From contig NZ_RSEC01000058.1 of assembly GCF_003937945.1 (NCBI RefSeq), positions 1,178,001-1,242,000 of the forward strand: a stretch of DNA of 64,000 bases, in the 5' to 3' direction. Numbering within the stretch: position 1 is the first letter of the stretch; every line of letters starts with the position of its first letter. A program made the position numbers and the translations under genes. This DNA is from Amycolatopsis eburnea (lineage in GTDB: Bacteria > Actinomycetota > Actinomycetes > Mycobacteriales > Pseudonocardiaceae). This document shows positions 8,393 through 17,108 of this stretch, piece after piece. The notes beneath the pieces are model-generated. The model was given only the letters and a program-made list of their open reading frames with translations. It did not search any database and was not told the DNA's origin.

Positions 8393-8550
8393 TCAGTCCT
8401 CCCGCAGGCCGATGGTGGGCCAGGTGGTCAGCGTGGTGGCGCCGGGCGCGTTTCGCCGTTCGCGCCGGCCGGTCAGCGCCTGGCGGCGGTCGAGGTCCGG
8501 GGGAGCGCGGGCGGGCCGATGGGGTCGTCCGCCGGGGTGGTGTCGTTCAC
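8393..8550 (-). pseudogene. Possible small gene (about 50 codons) with a frameshift
   Basis: A GTG at 8550 has a strong ribosome site (AAGGAGG, 5 nt spacing) and opens VNDTTPADDPIGPPALP. That frame stops early, but shifting by one base in a run of five C near 8500 gives a continuation PDLDRRQALTGRRERRNAPG and a C-terminus TIGLRED ending at 8393. A small protein of this form beside the CLC gene is plausible; either the copy is broken or the C run is a sequencing error. No function can be assigned. Confidence 0.35.
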
Positions 8551-8613
8551 GGTTGCCTCCTTGGTCGGGTGTGCTCTCGACACGCCCGGGGTCCCCGATC
8601 GGTTGAGCCCGGC

Positions 8614-8659
8614 TTGACACGGGGCCCTGCCGTCTCGCACTATGCGAACAAGTGTTCGA
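8614..8659 (+). promoter_or_regulatory. imuA' promoter with LexA (SOS) box
   Basis: TTGACA (8614-8619) and CACTAT (8638-8643) are spaced by 18 bp, and GCGAACAAGTGTTCGA (8644-8659) directly follows. The last is a 15-of-16 match to the actinobacterial LexA site TCGAAC-N4-GTTCGA. LexA bound here would cover the transcription start, so the downstream mutasome genes should be DNA-damage inducible. Confidence 0.85.
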
Positions 8660-8735
8660 TGATTCTCCTGGGTTCGCCTGTGGCTTCCTCACGCGGGTGT
8701 CTCCGGTGCGAGTACGTGGTGCTGGAGGTGGTGGC

Positions 8736-9416
8736 GTGGCGGTGCCGGAGGCGCTGGCGGGGATCCCCGGGGTGCGCACGGCGGCGCAGCTGGGCGAGCC
8801 GGACCCGGCCGGGCAGCTGGCGGTGCTGCCCGCGCTGGCCCAGCTCCTGCCCGGCGGCGGCCTGCGCCGCGGCACCACGGTGTCGGTCCGCGGCGCGACC
8901 TCCCTGGTACTGGCCCTCCTGGCGGCAGCCACCCGCGACGGCTCGTGGGCGGCGGTCACCGGCCTGCCGGAGCTGGGCCTGGCCGCGGCCGCGGAACTCG
9001 GCGTCGACCTGGAGCGCGTCGCCTTGGTCCCGAACCCGGGCGCGGAGTCGGTGGCCGTCGTGTCGGCGCTGGTGGACGGGTTCGACCTGGTGGTCCTCGG
9101 CCGTTCGCTGGCGGGCAGCGTCCGCCCCCAGCTGGCCCGGCGCCTGGCCGGCCGCGTCCGCAACCGCGGCTCGGTCCTGCTGGCGGCCGGGTCGTGGCCG
9201 GACGCGGACCTGGAGCTGAGCGTGTCGGGCCGCCGCTGGCACGGGTTGGGCGAGGACGGTCATGGTCATTTGAGGTACCGCGAAGTACTGGCGACGAGCA
9301 GGGGGCGTGGCGCGGCGGCTCGTCCTCGCTCGGCACCGCTGCGGTTGCCTGGCGTCGGCGGAGCGCTGGGGACGGCGGTGGCCGAGGTGCCGGTTCTGCC
9401 CGCGCGCGTGGGGTGA
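8736..9416 (+). CDS. imuA': ImuA' mutasome accessory protein
   Basis: A 226-residue RecA-fold-like protein without a proper Walker A (the equivalent segment reads PGGGLRRGTTVSV). Size, start motif GIPGVRTAAQLG and position immediately before imuB and dnaE2 identify it as the actinobacterial ImuA', which in mycobacteria works with ImuB and DnaE2 in SOS mutagenesis. GTG at 8736 is preferred because GGAGG lies 7 nt upstream; the upstream GTG at 8652 lies inside the LexA box. The C-terminal 40 residues are low-complexity. Confidence 0.85.
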   Translation: MAVPEALAGIPGVRTAAQLGEPDPAGQLAVLPALAQLLPGGGLRRGTTVSVRGATSLVLALLAAATRDGSWAAVTGLPELGLAAAAELGVDLERVALVPNPGAESVAVVSALVDGFDLVVLGRSLAGSVRPQLARRLAGRVRNRGSVLLAAGSWPDADLELSVSGRRWHGLGEDGHGHLRYREVLATSRGRGAAARPRSAPLRLPGVGGALGTAVAEVPVLPARVG

Positions 9417-9550
9417 GTGCCCTTGTGGTGGCGGGCGTTTTCGTGCCCTGGTGATTCGGCGCGGGGTTTTGTGCGGGTGTGGCCGGTCGGCTGCGGTGGC
9501 TGGGTGGTCCGGCCGACCAGGCCAAGCCAACCCGCCGCCGAAGGTCCGCG

Positions 9551-11104
9551 ATGACCGATGCACCGCGGCTGCTGGTGCTCTGGTGCCCCGACTGGCCCGT
9601 CGTCGCCGCCGGAGCCGCGGCCGGTACCCCGCCCGCCGCCCCTGCCGCCGTCTTCTCCGCCAACCGGGTCGTCGCCTGCTCCGCGGCCGCGCGCGCCAAC
9701 GGGGTCGGGCGGGGGATGCGGCGGCGGGATGCCCAGTCCCGTTGTCCCGGGCTCGTCGTGCACCAGCACGACCCGGACCGCGACGCGCGGCTCTTCGAAC
9801 CCGTCGCCGCCGCTGTCGAAAGCCAGGCCGTCGGGGTCGAGGTCGTGCGGCCCGGGCTCGTGGCCGTGCCCGTCACCGGTGCCGCCGGGTACTTCGGCGG
9901 GGAGGCCGCGCTCGCCGAGCTGCTCATCGACGAAGTCGCCGCGCGGGCCGGGGTCGAGTGCCAGGTCGGGATCGCCGACGGGCTCTTCGCCGCGACCCTC
10001 GCCGCCCGCCGGTCGGCGCTCGTGCCGCGCGGGGACGCCGCCGAGTTCCTCGCGCCGCTCGCGATCGGTGAACTGGACCAGCCGGGTGACGACCGCGGGG
10101 AGCTGGTCGCCCTGCTGCGGCGGCTTGGGCTGCGGACCCTCGGTGCGTTCGCCGCGCTGGCCGAACGGGACGTCGCGGGCCGGTTCCCGAAGGACGCCAT
10201 CACCGCCCACCGGCTCGCCCGCGGGCTTTCCGAACGCCCGCCCCTGCGCCGCGCGCTGCCGCCGGACCTGTCGGTCACCGAAACCTTCGAGCACCCGCTC
10301 GCCCGGATCGACGAAGCCGCGTTCGTCGCGAAGACGCTCGGCGAACGCTTCTTCGCCGGGCTCGCCCGCCACGGCCTCGCCTGCACCCGGCTGGCCGTCG
10401 TCGCCGTCACCGAAGCCGGAGAGGAACGCGTCCGCGTCTGGCGCTGCGCCGAACCACTGACCGCCCGCGCGACGGCCGACCGCGTGCGCTGGCAGTGCGA
10501 AGGCTGGCTCAACGCCCGCGACCGGCCCACCGCCGGCATCGTCCGGCTGCGCCTGGACCCCGAAGAAGTCGTCGGCGGGCAGGCGCTGCAGCTGCAGTTC
10601 GGCTCGCTGGGCCGCGACGCCGACGCCGCCGAGCGCGCCGGCCGCGCCCTGGTCCGCATCCAGGGCCTGCTCGGCCCGGACGCGGTCGTCACCCCGCTCC
10701 TCGACGGCGGCCGCGGCCCGGCCGAGCGCGTCCGGCTCGTCCCGTGGGGCGAACCCCGCACCCCGGCCACGGCAGGCCAGCCGTGGCCGGGCCGGCTCCC
10801 CGCCCCCTCCCCGGCGGTGGTGTCCCCGCGCCCGGTCCCGGCGGCGGTCGTCGACGCGACCGGCACCGAGGTCCGCTGCACCGCCCGCGGCGAACTCAGC
10901 CACCCGCCCACGACGGTCTCGGTCGACGACGGCCCGCCCCGCCGCGTCCTCGGCGCGGCGGGCCCCTGGATCGTCCACCACCGCGGCGCCCGCCTCGCCC
11001 GCGTCCAGGTGATCCTGGAAACCGACGACGGCGACGTCGCCCTGTTGCTCAGGGTCACCATCGGTGACGATCCACAATGGACGGTCGAGGGCTGCTACGA
11101 CTAG
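9551..11104 (+). CDS. imuB: ImuB, catalytically inactive Y-family polymerase homologue
   Basis: A 517-residue protein with the Y-family palm/fingers layout (LLVLWCPDWPVVAA at the start, then a DinB-like core and little-finger region) but without the acidic catalytic residues, as in mycobacterial ImuB, which acts as a beta-clamp-binding hub joining ImuA' and DnaE2. GPWIVHHRGARLARVQ near the C-terminus is the usual ImuB end region. Start at ATG 9551 with AAGG upstream. It lies 134 bp after imuA' and is probably on the same SOS transcript. Confidence 0.9.
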   Translation: MTDAPRLLVLWCPDWPVVAAGAAAGTPPAAPAAVFSANRVVACSAAARANGVGRGMRRRDAQSRCPGLVVHQHDPDRDARLFEPVAAAVESQAVGVEVVRPGLVAVPVTGAAGYFGGEAALAELLIDEVAARAGVECQVGIADGLFAATLAARRSALVPRGDAAEFLAPLAIGELDQPGDDRGELVALLRRLGLRTLGAFAALAERDVAGRFPKDAITAHRLARGLSERPPLRRALPPDLSVTETFEHPLARIDEAAFVAKTLGERFFAGLARHGLACTRLAVVAVTEAGEERVRVWRCAEPLTARATADRVRWQCEGWLNARDRPTAGIVRLRLDPEEVVGGQALQLQFGSLGRDADAAERAGRALVRIQGLLGPDAVVTPLLDGGRGPAERVRLVPWGEPRTPATAGQPWPGRLPAPSPAVVSPRPVPAAVVDATGTEVRCTARGELSHPPTTVSVDDGPPRRVLGAAGPWIVHHRGARLARVQVILETDDGDVALLLRVTIGDDPQWTVEGCYD

Positions 11105-11125
11105 TGTGATCCACGCCGTCCACAG

Positions 11126-11182
11126 TTGACACCTCGCGCCGCTCGGCTCAGGATCGATCCCAGTGGTCGAACTCGTGTTCGA
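11126..11182 (+). promoter_or_regulatory. dnaE2 promoter with perfect LexA (SOS) box
   Basis: TTGACA (11126-11131), 17-bp spacer, CAGGAT (11149-11154), then TCGAACTCGTGTTCGA at 11167-11182, an exact match to the actinobacterial LexA consensus. It sits about 50 bp before dnaE2, so dnaE2 has its own damage-inducible promoter besides any read-through from imuB. Confidence 0.9.
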
Positions 11183-11232
11183 ACGGTATTCGCTGGCTTC
11201 CCCTCAGTGAACTTTCCTTGCGGGAGCTGGCT

Positions 11233-14200
11233 TTGGCGTTCAACAACCCCGGCGTGCCGTGGTCCGAAGTGGAGCGGATCGCCTCCGGGCGGCCGCCCGT
11301 GCCCGGGGACGGCAACGATGCCCCCGCGTGGTCGCGCAAGCGCGAAGGGTACGGCGGGGCGCCCGCCGATCTGCGGGTGCCGCGGCGGCGGGACGACGGC
11401 GGGGACCGGATCCGGGCGCCCTACGCCGAGCTGCACGTCCACTCCAACTGCAGCTTCCTCGACGGTGCCTCCCACCCCGAAACCCTCGTCGAGGAGGCCG
11501 CGCGGCTGGAGCTGGACGCGCTCGTGCTCACCGACCACGACGGCGTGTACGGTGCCGTCCGCTTCAACGACGCCGCCCGGGAGCTCGGGGTGCGCGTCGG
11601 GTTCGGGGCCGAGCTCTCGCTCGACCTGCCCGCGCCGCAGGCCGGGGAGCCGGACCCGAAGGGGTCGCACCTGCTGGTGATCGCCCGGCAGCAGGACGGG
11701 TACCACCGGCTGTGCCGCGTCATCTCACGCGCCCAGCTCGCCGGCGGGGCCAAGGGGCGGCCCGTCTACGACCTCGACGAGCTGGCCGACGAACTGGCCG
11801 GGCACGTCATCGTGCTCACCGGCTGCCGGAAGGGCGCGGTCCGCCGCGCGCTCGCGGAACGCGGGCCCGCCGCCGCGCGCGCCGAGCTGGGGCGGCTGGT
11901 CGACCGGTTCGGGCGGCAGCACGTCGCCGTCGAGCTGATCGATCACCGGCTGCCGCTCGACGACGCCGCCAACGACCTGCTCGACGGGATGGCGCGCGAG
12001 CTGCGGCTGCCGACCGTCGTGTCCAACAACGTGCACTACGCCCGGCCCGAAGACGCCGTCGTCGCGGACATGGTCGCCGCGGTCCGGGCGCGCCGGTCGG
12101 CCGAGGACCTCGAGGGGTGGCGGCCGCCGTCGGGGCAGGCGTTCCTGCGGTCGGGGATGGAGCAGCGGCGCCGGTTCGAGCGCCGCTACCCCGGCGCCGT
12201 CGGGCGGGCCGCCGTGCTCGGCGTCGAAGTGGCGTTCGACCTGCGGCTGGTCGCCCCCGACCTGCCGCCGTTCCCGGTGCCGCCCGGGCACGACGAGATG
12301 TCCTACCTGTGCGAGCTGACCCGCGCGGGCGCGGCGGACCGCTACGGCACGCGCGAGGCGAACCCGAAGGCCTACGCCCAGCTCGACCACGAACTCGCCG
12401 TCATCGAGGAGCTCGGCTTCCCCGGCTACTTCCTCGTCGTCTGGGACATCGTCCGGTTCTGCAAGGAAGCGGACATCCTCTGCCAGGGCCGCGGCTCCGC
12501 CGCCAACTCCGCCGTCTGCTACGCGCTCGGCATCTGCAACGCCGACCCGGTCAAGTGGAACCTGCTGTTCGAGCGGTTCCTCGCCCCGGAACGCGACGGG
12601 CCGCCGGACATCGACATCGACATCGAGTCCGACCGGCGCGAGGAAGCCATCCAGTACGTCTACGCCAAGCACGGCCGGTTCCACGCCGCGCAGGTCGCCA
12701 ACGTCATCACCTACCGGGCGCCCTCGGCGATCCGCGACGCCGCCAAGGCGCTCGGGCACAGCGCCGGGCAGCAGGACGCCTACAGCAAGCTCGTCGATCG
12801 CTGGGGCGGGGTCGTCGCCACGAAGCAGCAGACGGACGGCGCGATCCCGGCCGACGTCCTCGACCTGGCCGCGCGGATCGAAGACTTCCCGCGCCACCTC
12901 GGCATCCACTCCGGCGGCATGGTGCTGTCGAAGCAGCCGGTGTCCGAAGTGGTCCCGGTCGAGTGGGCGGCGATGGCCGATCGCAGCGTGCTGCAGTGGG
13001 ACAAGGACGACTGCGCCGCCGTGGGGCTGGTCAAGTTCGACCTGCTCGGCCTCGGCATGCTTTCCGCGCTGCACTACACGATCGACCTCATCGCCGAACA
13101 CCACGGGTCCACAGTGGACCTGGGCAAGCTCGACCTGGCCGATCCCGCCGTCTACGACATGCTCTGCGAAGCCGACGCGATCGGCGTCTTCCAGGTCGAA
13201 TCCCGGGCCCAGCTGGCCACGCTGCCGCGGTTGCGGCCGCGGGAGTTCTACGACCTCGTCGTCGAAGTCGCGCTGATCCGGCCCGGCCCGATCCAGGGCG
13301 GGTCCGTGCACCCCTACATCCGGCGCCGCCGCGGCGAGGAGGAGTGGCAGCACGCGCACCCGCTGCTGGCGTCCAGTTTGGACCGCACGCTCGGCGTTCC
13401 GCTGTTCCAGGAACAGGTGATGCAGATGGCGGTCGACGTCGCTTCGTTCACCCCGGCGGAAGCCGACAAGCTGCGCCGGGCCATGGGTGCCAAACGCTCC
13501 AGCGCGAAGATGAAGGCGCTGATGGCGCGGTTCTTCGCCGGGTGTGAAGCCAACGGCCTCGACCGGGAGCTGGCGGAGCGGATCTTCGAGCAGATCCACG
13601 CCTTTTCCGGCTACGGCTTCCCCGAAGCGCACTCGATGTCGTTCGCGCTCTTGGTGTACGCGAGCGCGTGGGTCAAGCGCTACTACCCGGCCGCGTTCTG
13701 CGCCGGGCTGCTGCGCGCCCAGCCGATGGGTTTCTACAGCCCGCAGTCGCTGGTCGCCGACGCCCGGCGGCACGGCGTCCACGTCCGCGAACCGGACATC
13801 AACGCCAGTCTCGTCCACGCCACGCTCGAACCCGACCCGGACAGCACCGGCGGCGTCGCACTGCGCCTCGGCCTCGCCGGGGTCCGCCACCTCGGCGACG
13901 ACCCGGCCGCCGCGATCGTCGCCGAGCGGGAGGCCGGCGGGCCGTACGACGGCGTCGGCGACCTCACCCGCCGCGTCCGGCTGAAGAAGAACGCCGTCGA
14001 AGCCCTCGCGACCGCGGGCGCGTTCGGCGGCGACCGGCGGCGGGACCTGTGGGCGGCCGGCGCGGCGGCGGCCACCCGGCCCGGGCACCTGCCCGGTCTC
14101 GCGCCGGGGCTCGACGCGCCCGCGCTGCCGGGCCTGACGCGGCTGGAGCTCACCGCGGCGGACCTCTGGGCCACCGGCGTTTCCCCGGACAGCCACCCGG

Positions 14201-14550
14201 TGGAGTACCTGCGCGAACTGCTCGACGCGCGCGGCGCGATCACCGCCGCCGAGCTCGCGCGCGTGCGGGACGGCACGCGGGTGTGGGTCGGCGGCGCGGT
14301 CACCCACCGGCAGCGCCCGGCGACCGCGGGCGGCATCACCTTCCTCAACCTCGAAGACGAAACGGGCATGGCGAACGTCCTCGTTTCGCCGGGGCTGTGG
14401 CGACGGCAGCGGCTGGTCGCCCGCACCAGCGCCGCGCTGCTGGTCCGCGGGATCGCCCAGGCGGCCGAAGGGGTCGTCACGCTCGTCGCCGACCGGCTCG
14501 AAAGCGTCGATCTTTCGATGCACGCGGGGTCGTCCCGGGACTTTCGTTGA
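11233..14550 (+). CDS. dnaE2: Error-prone DNA polymerase III alpha subunit DnaE2
   Basis: About 1105 residues: N-terminal PHP domain (AELHVHSNCSFLDG, LVLTDHDGVYG), C-family polymerase core with the catalytic aspartates in PPDIDIDIE, and a C-terminal OB/tail region (VWVGGAVTHRQRP). No separate exonuclease domain. DnaE2 performs translesion synthesis in the SOS response together with ImuA' and ImuB. The start is set at TTG 11233 because GGGAG lies 6 nt upstream and the product then begins MAFNNPGVPW, matching where mycobacterial DnaE2 proteins begin; a TTG at 11218 would add five residues without a ribosome site. Confidence 0.95.
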   Translation: MAFNNPGVPWSEVERIASGRPPVPGDGNDAPAWSRKREGYGGAPADLRVPRRRDDGGDRIRAPYAELHVHSNCSFLDGASHPETLVEEAARLELDALVLTDHDGVYGAVRFNDAARELGVRVGFGAELSLDLPAPQAGEPDPKGSHLLVIARQQDGYHRLCRVISRAQLAGGAKGRPVYDLDELADELAGHVIVLTGCRKGAVRRALAERGPAAARAELGRLVDRFGRQHVAVELIDHRLPLDDAANDLLDGMARELRLPTVVSNNVHYARPEDAVVADMVAAVRARRSAEDLEGWRPPSGQAFLRSGMEQRRRFERRYPGAVGRAAVLGVEVAFDLRLVAPDLPPFPVPPGHDEMSYLCELTRAGAADRYGTREANPKAYAQLDHELAVIEELGFPGYFLVVWDIVRFCKEADILCQGRGSAANSAVCYALGICNADPVKWNLLFERFLAPERDGPPDIDIDIESDRREEAIQYVYAKHGRFHAAQVANVITYRAPSAIRDAAKALGHSAGQQDAYSKLVDRWGGVVATKQQTDGAIPADVLDLAARIEDFPRHLGIHSGGMVLSKQPVSEVVPVEWAAMADRSVLQWDKDDCAAVGLVKFDLLGLGMLSALHYTIDLIAEHHGSTVDLGKLDLADPAVYDMLCEADAIGVFQVESRAQLATLPRLRPREFYDLVVEVALIRPGPIQGGSVHPYIRRRRGEEEWQHAHPLLASSLDRTLGVPLFQEQVMQMAVDVASFTPAEADKLRRAMGAKRSSAKMKALMARFFAGCEANGLDRELAERIFEQIHAFSGYGFPEAHSMSFALLVYASAWVKRYYPAAFCAGLLRAQPMGFYSPQSLVADARRHGVHVREPDINASLVHATLEPDPDSTGGVALRLGLAGVRHLGDDPAAAIVAEREAGGPYDGVGDLTRRVRLKKNAVEALATAGAFGGDRRRDLWAAGAAAATRPGHLPGLAPGLDAPALPGLTRLELTAADLWATGVSPDSHPVEYLRELLDARGAITAAELARVRDGTRVWVGGAVTHRQRPATAGGITFLNLEDETGMANVLVSPGLWRRQRLVARTSAALLVRGIAQAAEGVVTLVADRLESVDLSMHAGSSRDFR

Positions 14551-14578
14551 CTTGCGGGCCGCGCGGTGGTTCTCTCTC

Positions 14579-14592
14579 CGAGAGCGCTCCCA
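14579..14592. promoter_or_regulatory. CebR-like operator upstream of a CBM2 glycoside hydrolase
   Basis: CGAGAGCGCTCCCA matches the streptomycete CebR (cellulose-utilisation repressor) site TGGGAGCGCTCCCA at 12 of 14 positions. It lies 38 bp before the start of the secreted hydrolase. The perfect form is present at 30827-30840. No LacI-family regulator gene lies in the window. Confidence 0.6.
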
Positions 14593-14629
14593 GCCATCCG
14601 TTCGTGCCCGACGAGAGGATGGACTCCCC

Positions 14630-16627
14630 ATGACAGCAAGACGTCTGCGCTGGGCAGCGTGGCCGGTGCTCGCCGTGCTCGCCGCGTCGGTGCCCGCCGC
14701 CGAAGCCGCCGAACCACCGGGGGCGACGGTCACCGTCGACGTCCGGGCGGGACTGGCGACCGTGCCGGACACCGGGATCGGCGTCAACCACGCGGTGTGG
14801 GACAGCCAGCTGGGGACCGGCGCGGTGGCCGACCTGCTCGGCGGCGCGGGGGTGCGGATGCTGCGCTACCCCGGCGGGTCCTACGGCGACATCTACCACT
14901 GGAAGGACAACACCGCGCCGGGCGGCTACGTCGCGCCGGGCACCGATTTCGACACCTTCATGGGCGGCGTCCGCCGGACCGGGGCCCAGCCGATCGTGAT
15001 CGCGAACTACGGCACCGGATCGCCGCAGGAAGCGGCGGACTGGGTGCGGTACGCGAACGTCGAAAAGGGGTACGGCGTCAAGTACTGGGAAATCGGCAAC
15101 GAGAACTACGGCAACGGCCACTACGGTGCCGACTGGGAAGCCGACGACCACGCCGACAAGAGCCCGACCACGTACGCGAACGAAGTCGTGGCCTACGCCG
15201 ACGCGATGAAGGCCGCCGACCCCGCGGTGAAGGTCGGCGCGGTACTGACCACTCCGGCGAACTGGCCGGACGGCATCGTCGGCGAGGGCGACACCGGGAC
15301 GTGGAACCAGACCGTGCTCTCGATCGCCGGCCCGCACGTCGACTTCGTGATCCTGCACTGGTACCCGACCGGCTCGACGGCCGAGGAAGCGCTGGCGAAG
15401 CCCGAGCAGGTGGGCGACATGATCTACCTGGCGCGCGAGCAGATCACCCGGTACGCGGGCCGTCCGCTGGGCATCGCGATGACCGAGACGAACACGCCGG
15501 TGGGCATGGACACCCAGCCCGGCGCGCTGTTCGCGGCTGACGCCTACAGCGCGTTGCTCGCGAACGGTGTGTTCACAGTGGACTGGTGGAACACGCACAA
15601 CGGCGGCACGAAACTGTCCACTGTGGCCGGTTACCCGGATTACGCGGACTCCGGCCTGTTGTCGAGTGCCACCTGCCTTTCCGACGGCTGCGAGCCGCCG
15701 TTGAACACCCCGTTCGCGCCCTACTACGGGTTGAAGGTGCTCAGCGGGTTCGCGCGTCCCGGTGACCAGTTCGTCCGCGCGGGCGCGGACGATCCGCTCG
15801 TGAGCGCGCACGCCGTCCGCCGCCCGAACGGCGATCTGGCGGTGCTGCTGATCAACAAGGACCCCGCCCAGGCGCGCGCGGTGACGCTCGGCTACACGGG
15901 TTACACGCCGTCCGCGGCCACGCCGCAGGTCTCGACGTTCACCAACGGCGCGACGTCGATCACCACCGCCCCTTCGGGTTCGGCCGGCGCGCAGACGCTG
16001 CCGCCGTATTCGCTGACGACCGTGGTCCTGCACCCGGTGTCTCCTCCGGCCGGCCCGGGCGCGCCCGGCCAGCCGACCGGCACGACGACCGACCGCACGG
16101 CGACGATCACCTGGCCCGCGGCGACCCCGGCCGGCCACCCGATCGCGAAGTACGAGGTGTACGCGGGCGGCCAGCTGTGGGGCGAGACGGCGGGGACGTC
16201 GTTCACCGCCCGGAACCTGGTGCCGGGCAGCCGGTACCCGGTGAACGTGCTGGCCCGCGACACGGCGGGCCAGGTGTCGTGGGCGTCCCCGCCGGTGACG
16301 GTGACGACGGGCGCGCCGGCTTCGAGCAGCTGCACGGTCCGGCTGACGGACGTCACGGACTGGGCGAGCGGCTTCGTGGGCGGCATCCACGTGACGTCGG
16401 CGGACGTGACCGGCGACTGGACGCTGTCGTTCACCTGGCCCACCGCGCGGCAGCGGGTGACGAGCGGCTGGAACGGAACGTGGACGCAGACGGGCAGCGC
16501 GGTGACGGTGACGTCGTCGGCTTCAGTGACGTCGGGCACCGACGTGGGGTTCGTGGCGGACTACGGCGGGCCGAACATCCTGCCGTCGGCGTTCACGCTC
16601 AACGGAACCCTTTGCTCGGTGGCGTGA
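14630..16627 (+). CDS. Secreted glycoside hydrolase with Fn3 and CBM2 modules
   Basis: 665 residues: Sec signal (about 1-27), a (beta/alpha)8-type catalytic domain, a fibronectin-III module (about 475-565) and a C-terminal family 2 carbohydrate-binding module framed by two Cys (SSCTVRL and GTLCSVA). WEIGNEN (Glu158) and IAMTETN (Glu286) are spaced like the acid/base and nucleophile of clan GH-A enzymes such as GH44, GH51 or arabinofuranosidases; I cannot choose the family. CBM2 implies attachment to cellulose or xylan. Start ATG 14630 opens the signal peptide. A CebR-like box just upstream suggests induction by cello-oligosaccharides. Confidence 0.85.
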   Translation: MTARRLRWAAWPVLAVLAASVPAAEAAEPPGATVTVDVRAGLATVPDTGIGVNHAVWDSQLGTGAVADLLGGAGVRMLRYPGGSYGDIYHWKDNTAPGGYVAPGTDFDTFMGGVRRTGAQPIVIANYGTGSPQEAADWVRYANVEKGYGVKYWEIGNENYGNGHYGADWEADDHADKSPTTYANEVVAYADAMKAADPAVKVGAVLTTPANWPDGIVGEGDTGTWNQTVLSIAGPHVDFVILHWYPTGSTAEEALAKPEQVGDMIYLAREQITRYAGRPLGIAMTETNTPVGMDTQPGALFAADAYSALLANGVFTVDWWNTHNGGTKLSTVAGYPDYADSGLLSSATCLSDGCEPPLNTPFAPYYGLKVLSGFARPGDQFVRAGADDPLVSAHAVRRPNGDLAVLLINKDPAQARAVTLGYTGYTPSAATPQVSTFTNGATSITTAPSGSAGAQTLPPYSLTTVVLHPVSPPAGPGAPGQPTGTTTDRTATITWPAATPAGHPIAKYEVYAGGQLWGETAGTSFTARNLVPGSRYPVNVLARDTAGQVSWASPPVTVTTGAPASSSCTVRLTDVTDWASGFVGGIHVTSADVTGDWTLSFTWPTARQRVTSGWNGTWTQTGSAVTVTSSASVTSGTDVGFVADYGGPNILPSAFTLNGTLCSVA

Positions 16628-16638
16628 TCGGCCTGCGG

Positions 16639-17055
16639 TCAGTCCGCGTTCGCCACGTGGGCGAGGGCTGACCGCAGCGCCCGCCGCGTCTTGTCGTCCA
16701 GGCCTGCCAGCAACCCGTCCTCCACCGCCCGGATCGCGTCCCGCGCCGCCGCGTGCCGGCGGCGGCCGAGTGCGGTCAGGCGGACGACCCGGGCCCGGCG
16801 GTCCGCCGGGTCCGGGTCGCGGCTGACCAGGCCCTCCGCCACCAGGCCGTCCAGCAACGCGATCAGCCGGGTCTTGTCGTAGTGGATCTGCTGGGCCAGG
16901 ACCAGCTGGCTCGGCGCCGAGCCGCGGGCCAGCGCCGACAGGACCACGTACTGCCACATCGAGAGCCCGTGCTCGGCCAGCACGGGCTGCTCGGCCTCGG
17001 CCAGGCGGCGGCCCGCCCACGCGCAGAGGGCTCCGAGATCGTCGTCCTCGTTCAC
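16639..17055 (-). CDS. MarR-family transcriptional regulator
   Basis: 138 residues with the MarR winged helix (LSMWQYVVLSALARG, the recognition region LAQQIHYDKTRLIALLDGL, wing DPDPADRRARVVRLT). It is divergent from an SRPBCC protein gene 53 bp away, and a perfect 14-bp palindrome lies between them. Start at GTG 17055 gives a normal MarR N-terminus; a longer frame to 17118 would run through the operator. The usual logic is a ligand-relieved repressor of itself and its neighbour. Confidence 0.85.
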   Translation of the reverse strand: MNEDDDLGALCAWAGRRLAEAEQPVLAEHGLSMWQYVVLSALARGSAPSQLVLAQQIHYDKTRLIALLDGLVAEGLVSRDPDPADRRARVVRLTALGRRRHAAARDAIRAVEDGLLAGLDDKTRRALRSALAHVANAD

Positions 17056-17083
17056 CGGCCGGATTTTACGCGTGGACAAATGA

Positions 17084-17097
17084 TACGCAGCTGCGTA
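17084..17097. promoter_or_regulatory. Putative MarR operator
   Basis: TACGCAGCTGCGTA is a perfect 14-bp palindrome in the 53-bp gap between the divergent marR-type gene and the SRPBCC gene, 12 bp before the latter's ATG. Position and symmetry suggest the MarR binds here to repress both directions. Confidence 0.65.
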
Positions 17098-17108
17098 CGG
17101 TTTACCAC

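Noticed and set aside
11725..14787. A 1020-codon open frame antisense to dnaE2
   Set aside because: It mirrors dnaE2 codon structure; GC-rich genes give long open antisense frames. No recognisable motif or ribosome site.
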